From: Gemmatimonadaceae bacterium
GTDB taxonomy: Bacteria; Gemmatimonadota; Gemmatimonadetes; Gemmatimonadales; Gemmatimonadaceae
NCBI GenBank assembly: GCA_035606695.1
Contig: DATNEW010000028.1
Coordinates: 90,854-154,853, forward strand
Direction of reading: 5' to 3'
Length of the DNA: 64,000 nt
Every line of letters begins with the position of its first letter. Position 1 is the stretch's first letter. The translations under genes were made by a program, and so were the position numbers. Below the pieces are notes generated by a model. It made no database searches and had not been told where the DNA came from. It saw only the letters and a list, made by a program, of their open reading frames with translations. Positions 25,830 to 34,926 of the stretch are shown here, in pieces.

Positions 25830-26867
25830 TTGCGCGCGCTGACGATCTCCAGTCACGGCACCCTCGATCGCGTCGACTACCGCGACGAACTGCCCATTCC
25901 AGAGTTGTCCCGGCCAACCGACGTTCGCATTCGCGTCAGCGCGGCTGCGTTGAATCACCTGGACTTGTTCGTCGTGTCCGGGCTGCCCGGCGTCAACATC
26001 ACGCCGCCGTGGATCCTCGGCGCGGACGCCAGCGGCGTCATCGACCAGGTCGGCACCGACGTCTCGGGCCTTTCCGAAGGCGATCATGTCATCGTCAACC
26101 CCGGCATCAGCGATCGCACGTGCGAGTACTGCCTGGCGGGCGAACAGCCCCTCTGCCCGCGCTTTGCGCTGCTCGGCGAACATCTCCCGGGCACGATGGC
26201 CGAGTACGTCGTGGTGCCGGCGGCCAACGTGCGCGCGATCCCGGCCGGCACGTCGTCCGAGCTCGCCGCGGCATTTACGCTCGCGACACTGACGGCGTGG
26301 CGCATGCTCGTGACGCGCGCCCAGCTGCGTGCCGGTGAAGATGTGCTCATCTGGGGAATCGGCGGCGGTGTGGCACTCGCGGCGCTCCAGATCTGCAAAC
26401 TGATCGGTGCGCGAGCGTGGGTCGTGTCGAGCAGCGCCGAGAAACTGCGTCGCGCCGCCGAGCTCGGGGCTCACGAGCTGCTCGATCGCACGAAGGTCGA
26501 CGTCGCGCGCGCGATTCGCGATCGAACGAAAAAGCGCGGCATGGATGTCGTCGTCGACAACGTCGGCGAAGCGACGTGGAATGCATCGCTACAAGCGCTG
26601 GGCCGGCGCGGCCGCCTGGTGACGTGCGGTGCGACGTCGGGCCCGATCGTCGAAACCGACGTGCGTCGGCTGTTCTGGAATCAGTGGTCCATCCTCGGGT
26701 CCACGATGGGGAACGATGCCGAGTTCGACGCGATCGCCGAGCACTTTCGCGCTGGGCGATTGCAGCCGGTCATCGACTGCGTGTTCAATCTCGAGCATGG
26801 CCGCGCCGCGATGGAGCGCCTGCAAAGCGCCGCGCAGTTCGGCAAGATCGTGGTGCGCGTATCGTGA
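25830..26867 (+). CDS. Zinc-type alcohol dehydrogenase / quinone oxidoreductase (MDR)
   Basis: 345 residues from TTG 25830. GroES-like domain with LNHLDLFVVSGLPG, GADASGVIDQVG and a structural zinc cluster (CEYCLAGEQPLC). Rossmann domain with VLIWGIGGGVALAALQICKL, ELGAHELLDR and GMDVVVDNVG. The enzyme reduces or oxidises small carbonyl/alcohol substrates with NAD(P)H; specificity unknown. Stop overlaps the next start (GTGA). Confidence 0.9.
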   Translation: MRALTISSHGTLDRVDYRDELPIPELSRPTDVRIRVSAAALNHLDLFVVSGLPGVNITPPWILGADASGVIDQVGTDVSGLSEGDHVIVNPGISDRTCEYCLAGEQPLCPRFALLGEHLPGTMAEYVVVPAANVRAIPAGTSSELAAAFTLATLTAWRMLVTRAQLRAGEDVLIWGIGGGVALAALQICKLIGARAWVVSSSAEKLRRAAELGAHELLDRTKVDVARAIRDRTKKRGMDVVVDNVGEATWNASLQALGRRGRLVTCGATSGPIVETDVRRLFWNQWSILGSTMGNDAEFDAIAEHFRAGRLQPVIDCVFNLEHGRAAMERLQSAAQFGKIVVRVS

Positions 26868-27091
26868 CCGAGGAGCACGCGCGGTACGAGCCCGCCGAGG
26901 AACGCGCCGTTCGCGACGCGTACGCCAAGGGCGACGCGCCCAAGTGTCCGCGCGACGGCACGACGCTGACGGCGCGAAGCATCGGCGGCGGATCGTTCGG
27001 GCTGGGGTACGCGCGCAAGCGGGAGTGGCTGATCTGTCCAGCGTGCCGTCGCAGCGTCATCTTCGACGTCAAGCGCGGGACGCGCACGTAG
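26864..27091 (+). CDS. Small zinc-ribbon-like protein
   Basis: 75 residues from GTG 26864, overlapping the dehydrogenase stop by four bases. It contains KCPRDGTTLT and later WLICPACRRSVIF, so three or four Cys could hold a zinc, like small ribbon domains. No family named. The reading frame is supported by the coupled start and cysteine pattern. Confidence 0.65.
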   Translation: MTEEHARYEPAEERAVRDAYAKGDAPKCPRDGTTLTARSIGGGSFGLGYARKREWLICPACRRSVIFDVKRGTRT

Positions 27092-27110
27092 GGAATGGGG
27101 CGATAGATTG

Positions 27111-27965
27111 ATGCTCACCATGATCACCATGCTCACGACGTTCATGCAACAGCCGGACACGACGAACTTCAGCGACCGCTTCCAGCGCAGCCTGGGCGAA
27201 GTGTTCGGTCAAACGCTGCCCGCGCTCGTCGGCGCGTTGGTCATCCTGTTCGCGGGCTATCTCCTCGCCAAGGTGCTGGAGAAGCTCGTCGAGCGTTTGC
27301 TGCGTCGCATCCGGCTGAATCATCTGCTCGAGCGCGGCGGAGTGATCCAGGCGGTGGAGCGCTCGGGCACGCACGTGAATCCGACGCGCGTGCTGGCGAA
27401 TCTCGTGTTCTGGCTGGTGATGTTCACGGTGATTCTCCTCGCCGCGAATGCGCTGGGACTCGACTCGCTGGCGAACGTGGTGTCGACGCTGGTGAGCTAT
27501 ATCCCGAGCGTGATCGCGGCCATCGTGATCATTCTGGTCGGCATCGTCCTCGGCGGATTCGTCGGCGGGTTGATCGCGGCGTCGGCGGGCGGTGTGCATG
27601 GCGGCAAATCGCTCGCGCGCATCGGGCGCGGCGGCGTCCTGCTGCTGGCGATCTTCATGGCGCTGCAGGAGCTGGGGATCGCGACGGACATCGTGACGAC
27701 GGCGTTCGCGATTCTGTTCGGCGCCATCGCGCTCGCGCTCGCGCTGTCGTTTGGCTTAGGCAATCGCGAGCTGGCGGGCGAGATCACGCGCGAGTGGTAC
27801 GAGCGGTACAAGAGCGAGCGCGCGGAGGCGATGGCGCGCGAGGCGCAGCTCGAGGCGCAGGCGGAGGCCGAGCTGGATGCCGAGGAGCGGGCGGAGCACG
27901 AGCGCCATGTGCGGAAGCATACGCCGCCGGGCGATCAATCAGGGGAACCGCCGCAGCCCGTTTGA
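27111..27965 (+). CDS. Mechanosensitive-channel-like membrane protein without MscS beta domain
   Basis: 284 residues from ATG 27111. Four hydrophobic segments: ~31-49 (LPALVGALVILFAGYLLA), ~95-118, ~130-160 (VIAAIVIILVGIVLGGFVGG) and ~180-215 (AFAILFGAIALALALSFGLG). The repeat IVIILVGIVLGGFVGGLIA matches the TM-helix unit found in small conserved channels. The soluble MscS beta domain is missing; instead there is a charged coiled-coil tail (EAMAREAQLEAQAEAELD). Osmotic function is inference. Confidence 0.8.
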   Translation: MLTMITMLTTFMQQPDTTNFSDRFQRSLGEVFGQTLPALVGALVILFAGYLLAKVLEKLVERLLRRIRLNHLLERGGVIQAVERSGTHVNPTRVLANLVFWLVMFTVILLAANALGLDSLANVVSTLVSYIPSVIAAIVIILVGIVLGGFVGGLIAASAGGVHGGKSLARIGRGGVLLLAIFMALQELGIATDIVTTAFAILFGAIALALALSFGLGNRELAGEITREWYERYKSERAEAMAREAQLEAQAEAELDAEERAEHERHVRKHTPPGDQSGEPPQPV

Positions 27966-28015
27966 GTCCTCGCGCTCGGAGAGGGTGTCGCGCGGGAAAC
28001 GGAAAGAAAAAGGCC

Positions 28016-28139
28016 TACCACGGATGAACGCCGGACGACCACGGACAGGCACGGAGACAGCGTGAACTGCTGTCAACGGCCGTTGACGGTCAACGCCGTG
28101 TCCGTGCCTGTCCGTGCATGTCGCGGTTCACAGTCCGTG
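28016..28139. repeat. Dispersed palindromic element, copy 2
   Basis: Starts TACCACGGATGAACGCCGGA and holds CCACGGACAGGCACGGAGAC, with the inverted arm GTGTCCGTGCCTGTCCGTG. The centre is a perfect 16-base palindrome GTCAACGGCCGTTGAC. The far right arm is more diverged than in copies 1 and 3. Confidence 0.85.
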
Positions 28140-28214
28140 CTGAATTTTTTTTGGAATTCTCGAATCCATTCGAACGCGCGGAGACGATGTGGGCAGATCA
28201 GAAATGTGACCTAC

Positions 28215-28241
28215 GTAAGTTGTTGTCAATAAACAACTTAC
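28215..28241. promoter_or_regulatory. 10-bp inverted repeat upstream of gyrA
   Basis: GTAAGTTGTT and AACAACTTAC flank a 7-base spacer, in AT-rich sequence 138 bases before gyrA. It could be an operator or a weak hairpin. TTGTCA inside it is a candidate -35 but no matching -10 is convincing. Confidence 0.5.
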
Positions 28242-28378
28242 ATACCAGATTTTCGGTTGCTTTTCGCCCTGAATTCCGGTAGATTTCAGCGTCTCGGAAC
28301 GTCTCCTTTTCGGCCCCTCACGCGTGTCGTTCATCCGCGTGCGAATAGCCGTATTCTGTCGCCGACCGCCCTCCGAAA

Positions 28379-30898
28379 ATGACTGCTCCAAACAACCGTG
28401 AACGCATTCTTCCGCGCTTGATCGACGACGAGATCAAAGAGTCGTTCATCAACTACTCGATGTCCGTCATCGTGTCGCGTGCGCTGCCCGACGTGCGCGA
28501 CGGGCTCAAGCCGGTGCATCGCCGCGTGCTGTACTCGATGTTCGACACGGGGCTCGTTCCTGGTCGCCCGTACAAGAAATCGGCGACGGTCGTCGGCGAC
28601 GTGCTTGGCAAGTATCACCCGCACGGCGACTCCAGCGTGTACGACGCGCTCGTGCGCATGGTGCAGGAATTCTCGCTGCGCTATCCGCTCATCGACGGTC
28701 AGGGCAACTACGGCTCCGTCGAAGGCGATCCGCCGGCGGCGTATCGCTACACCGAAGCGCGGTTGATGCCGATCGCCATGGAGATGGTCACGGATCTCGA
28801 CAAGAACACCGTCGACTTCGTGCCCAACTTCGACGATCACGACCATGAGCCGTCGGTCTTGCCGGCGGGCATTCCGAATCTGGTCGTCAACGGTTCGTCG
28901 GGCATCGCGGTCGGCATGGCGACGAACATTCCGCCGCACAACCTGCGCGAAGTCGTCAACGCCATCGTCCATCTGATCGACAATCCGGACGCGACGTTCG
29001 GCGACATTCGCAAGCACATCAAGGGACCCGACTTTCCGACCGGCGGCTACATCTACGGCCGCGCCGGCATCAAGGATTATCAGGAGACGGGCCGCGGCCG
29101 CATCGTCATGCGCGCGCGCGCGGTGATCGAGGAGAAGGAGTCCTCGAACAAGTCGCAGATCGTCGTCACCGAAATTCCGTATCAGGTCAACAGCGCGAAG
29201 CTCATCGAGAACATCGCGGAGCTCGTGCGCGACAAGAAGCTCGAGGGCATCTCGGACCTGCGCAACGAGTCCGACAAGGACGGCATGCGCATCGTCATCG
29301 AGCTGAAGCGCGATGCGATTCCGCGCGTGGTGCTCAATCAGCTGTACAAGCACACCGCGATGCAGTCGACCTTCGGCGTGATCATGCTCGCGCTCGTCCC
29401 CGACGAGCGCACGCGCAGTCTCGTGCCGAAGATCATGCCGCTCAAGGAGGCGCTCGAGCACTACATCAAGCACCGCCACGAGATCATCGTCCGCCGGACG
29501 CAGTTCGATCTCGACAAGGCGCTCGAGCGCGAGCACATCCTCGAAGGCCTCAAGATCGCCGTCGACAACATCGACGAAGTGATCAAGGTCATTCGCAAGG
29601 CTGAAGACACGCCGACGGCGAATGCGCAGCTGCAGAAGCGGTTCAAGCTGTCCGAGCGGCAGGCGGAAGCGATCCTCAACATGCGGCTCGCGAAGCTCAC
29701 GGGCCTCGAGATCGAAAAGCTGGAAGAGGAGCTCAAGGAAGTCCGCGGGATGATCAAGGAGCTGCGCGCGCTGCTCGAGTCGAAGGACAAGCGCATGGCC
29801 GTGCTCAAGGACGAGCTGCAGACCATCGCGAAGAAGTACGGCGACGAGCGCCGCACGGAGATCACGAGCGACGAAGGCGAGTTCACGATCGAAGACCTGA
29901 TCGCCGAAGAAGAGATGGTCGTCACCATCTCCCACTCGGGCTACATCAAGCGCACGTCGGTCTCGACGTACAAGAAGCAGCGCCGCGGCGGACGCGGCAA
30001 CAACGGCGCGACGTTGAAGGAAGAGGATTTCGTCGAGCATCTCTTCGTCGCGTCGACGCACGACTACGTGCTCGTGTTCACCGACGACGGCCGCTGCTTC
30101 TGGCTCAAGGTGCACGAGATCCCGCAGGCGGGCCGCGCCGCGAAAGGCAAGCCGATCATCAACATGATCAACGTGACGCCCGATACGAACGTGTCGGCGA
30201 TCGTGACCGTGCGCGACTTCCCCGACGATCAGTTCCTGCTGTTCGCCACCAAGAACGGCACGGTGAAGAAGACCGCGCTGTCACAGTATTCAAATGTGCG
30301 CACCAACGGCATCAAGGCGATCAAGATCGAGGACGACGACGAACTGATCGACGTGCAAGTGACCACGGGCACGAACGACATCGTGCTTGCGACGCGTCAC
30401 GGCCTCTCGATTCGCTTTCACGAGCAGGACGTGCGCGAGATGGGCCGCGACACCACGGGCGTGAAAGGCATCGAGCTCGGCGCCCGCGACCAGGTCGTCG
30501 GCATGGTGGTCATCAAGCGCGAAGCCAACCTGCTGGTCGTCACCGAGAAGGGACTCGGCAAGTGCTCGCCGATCGACGAATACCGCGTTCAGAAGCGCGG
30601 CGGAAAGGGGATCATCACCGTGCATCGCACCGACAAGACCGGGGACGCGGTTTCGCTCATGGAGGTCCTGCCGGACGATGAGCTCATGCTCATCACCAAA
30701 CACGGCGTCGCCATCCGGATGCCGGTGAAGGGTATCCGCGTCGCGGGCCGCAACACGCAGGGCGTGAAGCTCGTCAACCTGGACAACGACGATCTGGTGA
30801 TGGACGTCGCGCGGGTCGTGCCGGACGACGAGTCCGAGGCCGGCGACGACATCGCCGAGCCGGCGACCGTGGGCCCGGAAGGGGACGACGAGGAATAG
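28379..30898 (+). CDS. gyrA: DNA gyrase subunit A
   Basis: 839 residues. It introduces negative supercoils with GyrB. N-terminal breakage-reunion domain: [17 protein letters not shown], quinolone-determining loop [15 protein letters not shown] (Ser at the E. coli Ser83 position, Asp at 87; a wild-type-like pattern), and the active-site Tyr in [10 protein letters not shown]. The C-terminal pinwheel begins after residue ~510; the GyrA-box is QRRGGRG (near nt 29980), which separates gyrase from topoisomerase IV. A related QKRGGKG recurs later. Acidic tail DDEE. Flanked on both sides by the dispersed palindrome and followed by a terminator. Confidence 0.97.
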   Translation: MTAPNNRERILPRLIDDEIKESFINYSMSVIVSRALPDVRDGLKPVHRRVLYSMFDTGLVPGRPYKKSATVVGDVLGKYHPHGDSSVYDALVRMVQEFSLRYPLIDGQGNYGSVEGDPPAAYRYTEARLMPIAMEMVTDLDKNTVDFVPNFDDHDHEPSVLPAGIPNLVVNGSSGIAVGMATNIPPHNLREVVNAIVHLIDNPDATFGDIRKHIKGPDFPTGGYIYGRAGIKDYQETGRGRIVMRARAVIEEKESSNKSQIVVTEIPYQVNSAKLIENIAELVRDKKLEGISDLRNESDKDGMRIVIELKRDAIPRVVLNQLYKHTAMQSTFGVIMLALVPDERTRSLVPKIMPLKEALEHYIKHRHEIIVRRTQFDLDKALEREHILEGLKIAVDNIDEVIKVIRKAEDTPTANAQLQKRFKLSERQAEAILNMRLAKLTGLEIEKLEEELKEVRGMIKELRALLESKDKRMAVLKDELQTIAKKYGDERRTEITSDEGEFTIEDLIAEEEMVVTISHSGYIKRTSVSTYKKQRRGGRGNNGATLKEEDFVEHLFVASTHDYVLVFTDDGRCFWLKVHEIPQAGRAAKGKPIINMINVTPDTNVSAIVTVRDFPDDQFLLFATKNGTVKKTALSQYSNVRTNGIKAIKIEDDDELIDVQVTTGTNDIVLATRHGLSIRFHEQDVREMGRDTTGVKGIELGARDQVVGMVVIKREANLLVVTEKGLGKCSPIDEYRVQKRGGKGIITVHRTDKTGDAVSLMEVLPDDELMLITKHGVAIRMPVKGIRVAGRNTQGVKLVNLDNDDLVMDVARVVPDDESEAGDDIAEPATVGPEGDDEE

Positions 30899-30917
30899 TT
30901 CAATTGCATACCGAGCG

Positions 30918-30960
30918 AAGAGGGGTCGATGTCGATAGGCATCGGCCCCTCTTTTCTTTT
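30918..30960 (+). terminator. gyrA terminator
   Basis: AAGAGGGGTCGATG pairs with CATCGGCCCCTCTT (one G.U pair) across an 8-base loop and is followed by TTCTTTT, 20 bases after the gyrA stop. Confidence 0.9.
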
Positions 30961-30980
30961 GTCCGCGCTCAAAACAAAAG

Positions 30981-31092
30981 AACCACGGACTCATTCGGAC
31001 AAGAGCGGACCGGCACGGAGACGGCGGAACTGCCGTCAACTCTTTTCCGCTGTCTCCGGCCCGTCCGTGGCTGTCCGATGTTGTCCGTGGTA
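30981..31092. repeat. Dispersed palindromic element, copy 3
   Basis: Left arm ACCACGGACTCATTCGGACA and the inverted right arm ending TGTCCGATGTTGTCCGTGGT. Internal GGCACGGAGACGG and AACTGCCGTCAAC match copy 1. Confidence 0.85.
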
Positions 31093-31212
31093 GAAGGCCC
31101 ACGCGAGACACTCCGTCCCGCCAAACCGCCCCTCTGTAACACATCGTTCCCGATGTAAATCTTTCCGCCCCGCGCGTTCTCTTGTAGCTTAGGTCCCGTT
31201 TCGTAACTGCCG

Positions 31213-32496
31213 ATGTCTTCCTCAGTCCGCGCCGAACGAGAAGTGTCGCCTACCGTGCCCCTCGCGCCGTCCACGATGAGGGTCACCCAGGAGCTCCCCA
31301 TGGTGTCCGTGGAGCTCGGGGAGGCGCTGCTTGCCGAGCAAGCAAACCTCCGCTGCGAGGTGCTGCTCTGGCAACGCTGGGTGCGATATCTCGCACTCGG
31401 CGCCATGGTGCTGTTGTCGTTGGTGCTTGGCTCCAACGTACAGTCGGCGCTGTTGCCGCTCGCGCTGCTCTCGGCATCGTACGTCGGCGTCGTCATGTCG
31501 ACGTCGTGGATTCTGCGCCACAAAGCGGGACGCATCGCACAGTCGTGGTTCCCGGCGCTGCTGCTTGGCACGGACGTCATCACGCTTGCCGGTCTGGTGT
31601 ATCTCACCAGCCCGCCGGCGCAGTTCCATCGCATTTTGCTGTTCGGCTTCCTGTCGATGCAGCTCGGCGTGTTCTATTTCGGCCGTCGCCACGGGTTGCT
31701 CGCCGCCGGTCTCACGGGCGTCGCGTACCTGGTGTTCGCACTGCTGGTGCCGCCGTACGTGACCGGCCCGCATCCGACCGGCCTTGGCGTCGCGTTCAAC
31801 TTCACGCTCTACGCGCTCATCAGCACGGTGCTCGTCTACACGTTCGGCAGCTTCCGCGAGCGAATGGATGCGCTGCGCATGTATTGCAAAGTCGTCGAAC
31901 GTGGTGAAGCCGCGAGCTTGCCGCAACTCGCGGCGGAGAAGTGGCCCGACGAGCTCACGCTGCTGGCGCGCAGCTTCCAGTCGATGCACGCCCGACTCGC
32001 CGAACAAATCGGCAGCGATCCGCTCACCGGTTGCCTGAATCGGCGCGCGCTCGAGTCGCGGCTGCGTTCCGATCTGCGGCAGGCCCGGCGTCGCGGCTCG
32101 TCGGTCGCCGTCGCGGCGATCGATCTCGATCATTTCAAGGAGATCAACGACTCCAAGGGACATCCCGTTGGAGACGTCGTGTTGCAGCAGCTCGCCGGCA
32201 TCATGAAGGCGACGGCGCGCGACACGGATTCCGTTGCCCGCTTCGGCGGCGATGAATTCGTCATCGTACTGCCCGACACCGGCTGGCAGGGCGCGCTGAC
32301 CTTTGCGGAACGTCTGCGCCGGCGCGTGGACGATTACACCTTCGGCCCCGCCGGTGCGCCGATTGCACTCACGATCTCCATCGGCGTGGCGCTCGGCCGC
32401 GGCAGCGATCCGATCTCGTCGGAGATGCTGATCAAGGAAGCCGACAACGCCCTGTACAAGGCCAAGACCGCCGGACGAAACCGAGTATTCTCTTGA
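31213..32496 (+). CDS. Membrane diguanylate cyclase (GGDEF)
   Basis: 427 residues. Residues ~55-215 have five or six hydrophobic segments (YLALGAMVLLSLVLGSNV, LLPLALLSASYVGVVM and others) forming an N-terminal membrane sensor. The GGDEF domain (~265-427) has DPLTGCLNRRALE, DLDHFKEIND and the signature RFGGDEFVIVLPD, so c-di-GMP synthesis is expected. The product inhibition site RxxD is not obvious. First gene of a run with overlapping starts; its TGA overlaps the TTG start of the next gene. Confidence 0.92.
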   Translation: MSSSVRAEREVSPTVPLAPSTMRVTQELPMVSVELGEALLAEQANLRCEVLLWQRWVRYLALGAMVLLSLVLGSNVQSALLPLALLSASYVGVVMSTSWILRHKAGRIAQSWFPALLLGTDVITLAGLVYLTSPPAQFHRILLFGFLSMQLGVFYFGRRHGLLAAGLTGVAYLVFALLVPPYVTGPHPTGLGVAFNFTLYALISTVLVYTFGSFRERMDALRMYCKVVERGEAASLPQLAAEKWPDELTLLARSFQSMHARLAEQIGSDPLTGCLNRRALESRLRSDLRQARRRGSSVAVAAIDLDHFKEINDSKGHPVGDVVLQQLAGIMKATARDTDSVARFGGDEFVIVLPDTGWQGALTFAERLRRRVDDYTFGPAGAPIALTISIGVALGRGSDPISSEMLIKEADNALYKAKTAGRNRVFS

Positions 32497-33458
32497 TCGA
32501 TACACAGCTGGTCACTCTGGGCGACCTCGAGGCCGCGGCGCGCGTGTTGGCGCCCGTCGCCGTGCGCACGCCCTTGCTTCCCGCCGATCCCATCAGCGAC
32601 GTCGTTGGCGCTCCGGTATGGATCAAGCCCGAGATGCTGCAGCGTGGCGGCGCGTTCAAGTTCCGCGGCGCGTACAACTTTCTCTCGCGCATGGACGCCG
32701 AGGTGCGAAAGCGCGGCGTGATCGCGCCGTCGTCGGGCAATCACGCGCAGGCGGTCGCACTCGCCGCCAAGCTGTTCGGCGTTCCGGCGACGGTCGTGAT
32801 GCCGACCACCGTCACGCCCGCCAAGCGCGGCGGCGCCGAACGGTTGGGCGCGCGGGTGGTGCTCGCGGGCACCACGACGTTCGATCGTCTGAGCAAGGCC
32901 GAAGAGTTGACGCGCGAAGAAGGTCTCACGCTCGTTCCGCCGTACGATCACCCGACGATCATCGCCGGCCAGGGCACGGTGGGTTTAGAGATTGCTGATG
33001 ACCTGCCGCGCGTCGAGAACGTGCTGGTGCCGGTGGGCGGCGGTGGTTTCAGCGCCGGCGTCGCGTCGGCGATCAAGCTGCGTTTGCCGCGCGCGCGCGT
33101 GATCGGCGTCGAGCCGACGACCGCGCCGAAGCTCAGCCGCGCGCGCGCCGCCGGAAAGCCGGTGAAGATCGAACATTCAGGCGGCCTGGCCGACGGACTG
33201 CTCGCGGTCGAGATCGGAACCGTCACGTTCGCGCACCAACAGCAGTATCTCGACGACGTCGTGCTCGTCGACGACGATGCCCTCACGCGCGCCATGCGAT
33301 TGCTGCTCGATCGCATGAAGCTCGTCGTGGAACCGAGCGGCGCGATCACGGTCGCGGCGTTGTTGGAGAAGAAGTTCGTCCCGAAGGGACCGACCGTCGC
33401 CGTGTTGAGTGGCGGTAACATCGAATGGGACGGACTTCGTGGCCTCCTCGGCGGGTGA
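32493..33458 (+). CDS. PLP-dependent threonine/serine dehydratase
   Basis: 321 residues from TTG 32493, overlapping the GGDEF stop. PLP lysine K56 in GGAFKFRGAYN, SSGNHAQAVALAAKL, phosphate loop PVGGGGFSAGV, and VAVLSGGNIEWD near the end. This is the single-domain form without the ACT regulatory domain of biosynthetic IlvA, so it is closer to catabolic threonine dehydratase or serine racemase. Its location within a c-di-GMP operon is unusual. Confidence 0.9.
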   Translation: MIDTQLVTLGDLEAAARVLAPVAVRTPLLPADPISDVVGAPVWIKPEMLQRGGAFKFRGAYNFLSRMDAEVRKRGVIAPSSGNHAQAVALAAKLFGVPATVVMPTTVTPAKRGGAERLGARVVLAGTTTFDRLSKAEELTREEGLTLVPPYDHPTIIAGQGTVGLEIADDLPRVENVLVPVGGGGFSAGVASAIKLRLPRARVIGVEPTTAPKLSRARAAGKPVKIEHSGGLADGLLAVEIGTVTFAHQQQYLDDVVLVDDDALTRAMRLLLDRMKLVVEPSGAITVAALLEKKFVPKGPTVAVLSGGNIEWDGLRGLLGG

Positions 33459-34926
33459 AACCCCGGGGCGAGTGATTGTCGCCGAGGAAGATCCGTTCGT
33501 CAGCGGCGCTCTTTCGTGGCTGTTGCGCGAGCAGGGCTACGACGTCAGCCCAGTCTCCGGGCGCGATGAGTTGTTCGCCGCGCTCACGCGTGTCCCGCCG
33601 GACCTGATCCTGCTCGACGGCGACGTCGTGCAGCGCGACGGCGCCATTCTCGGACAACTGCGCAGCGACAACCGCTTTCACGACGTTCGCGTCATCGTTA
33701 CGGCGCCGTGGGCGGCGATCGAAGACGGCGGCTCCGGCCTGCCGTGGGGCGTGGACGATTGCGTGAGCAAGCCCTATCGCGTGCCCGAGCTCCTGGGCCG
33801 TATTCGCACGCAGCTCCGCGCCAGCGGCCAACTGCGCGCGGCGCGCGCCGCGCTCAAGGACACCGCGGCCGAGCTGGAACGCGCGCGGGAGGATGCCATG
33901 AGCAACCGCCGGCTCGTGGACATTCTGCACGAGGTCACGGGCGAGCTGTCGGCCACCGAGATCTACCGCATTCTCGCGCGGCGCGTGGCGCGTGCGTTGG
34001 AGATCTCGCATTGCTCGGTCGTGCTCGCGCGGCCGGGGGATCTCGTCGGCACGGTCGCGGCAGCCCATGAGGATTCTTCAATTCACGACGTCGAGATCAG
34101 GCTGGATCAGTATCCGGAGATCACGGCGGCGCTCGAGTCGGAACGGCCCGTGCTGGTCGAGGATGCCCGGCTCCATCCGCTGTTCGCGGGCATGCGCGAA
34201 CTGTGGGCGCAGGAAGGGAAATCGATCGACATTCGTTCCGTCGCGACGATTCCGTTCTCGATCGACCGCTGGCGCGCCGGGGCGCTGTTCCTGCGCACCG
34301 ATCGCAGCGAGCGCAGTCTCACGACGGAAGACGTCGATTTCGCAGACGTCGTCATCCGCGCCGCCGTCGCCGCGATTCGCCGCGCGCAGGCGCTCGAGAC
34401 GACGCGGGCCGACAATCGCCGCCTCGAGGCGCTGGCGACGACGGATCCGCTGACGCGGGTGCTCAACCGCCGAGCGCTGCTCGATCGGCTGACGGCCGAG
34501 GTCGATCGGGCGCGGCGGTTCGAGTCGGCGCTCACGCTGCTGCTGCTCGACGTCGACCACTTCAAGCAGATCAACGATACCGCGGGCCATCTGGCCGGCG
34601 ACAGCGTATTGCGGCAGCTGGGCGCCCTGCTCGAGGACGCGGTGCGCAAAGTCGACGTCGTCGCGCGGTATGGCGGCGAGGAATTCGTCGTCATCCTGCC
34701 CGAGACGTCGAACGACGGCGCCACGATCTTCGCCGAGCGGTTGCGGGAGCGCATTGAAGGGCAGGCGTTCGACGTCAGCGTCGATCGGCCGGTGCATTTG
34801 ACCGTGAGCATCGGAATCGCCACCTTTCCTTCCCCTCGCATCACATCGACTGAGGACTTGTTCGCGCGCGCCGACGAAGCGTTGTATCGCGCGAAGTCCG
34901 GTGGACGCAACCAGGTGCGTGCCTGA
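33439..34926 (+). CDS. Response-regulator diguanylate cyclase (REC-GAF-GGDEF)
   Basis: About 495 residues from GTG 33439 (GTG 33409 also possible; both overlap the dehydratase). Receiver domain first (VIVAEEDPFVSGALSWLL, phospho-Asp in LILLDGDVV, late Lys in CVSKPYRVPELL). A coiled-coil linker leads to a GAF domain (~150-320, ATIPFSIDRWRAGALFL), then GGDEF (~330-495) with TDPLTRVLNRRALLDR, DVDHFKQINDTAGH and ARYGGEEFVVILPE. It links phosphorylation and a small-molecule or redox input to c-di-GMP. Stop overlaps the kinase start (TGATG). Confidence 0.92.
   Translation: MASSAGETPGRVIVAEEDPFVSGALSWLLREQGYDVSPVSGRDELFAALTRVPPDLILLDGDVVQRDGAILGQLRSDNRFHDVRVIVTAPWAAIEDGGSGLPWGVDDCVSKPYRVPELLGRIRTQLRASGQLRAARAALKDTAAELERAREDAMSNRRLVDILHEVTGELSATEIYRILARRVARALEISHCSVVLARPGDLVGTVAAAHEDSSIHDVEIRLDQYPEITAALESERPVLVEDARLHPLFAGMRELWAQEGKSIDIRSVATIPFSIDRWRAGALFLRTDRSERSLTTEDVDFADVVIRAAVAAIRRAQALETTRADNRRLEALATTDPLTRVLNRRALLDRLTAEVDRARRFESALTLLLLDVDHFKQINDTAGHLAGDSVLRQLGALLEDAVRKVDVVARYGGEEFVVILPETSNDGATIFAERLRERIEGQAFDVSVDRPVHLTVSIGIATFPSPRITSTEDLFARADEALYRAKSGGRNQVRA

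Larger units (their letters stand above)
27966..28378. other. 413-base intergenic region upstream of gyrA
   Basis: Contains dispersed palindrome copy 2 (28016-28139), a T-rich stretch and a 10-bp inverted repeat at 28215-28241. No open frame of merit. The gyrA promoter must lie here but I could not place it with confidence. Confidence 0.6.
30899..31212. other. 314-base intergenic region after gyrA
   Basis: Holds the gyrA terminator (30918-30960) and palindrome copy 3 (30981-31092). The remainder, 31093-31212, has no clear feature and presumably contains the promoter of the downstream operon. Confidence 0.6.

Noticed and set aside
28331..30115. 594-aa frame antisense to gyrA
   Set aside because: Rich in Arg/Asp/Val/Leu from reversed codons; gyrA motifs are unmistakable on the plus strand.
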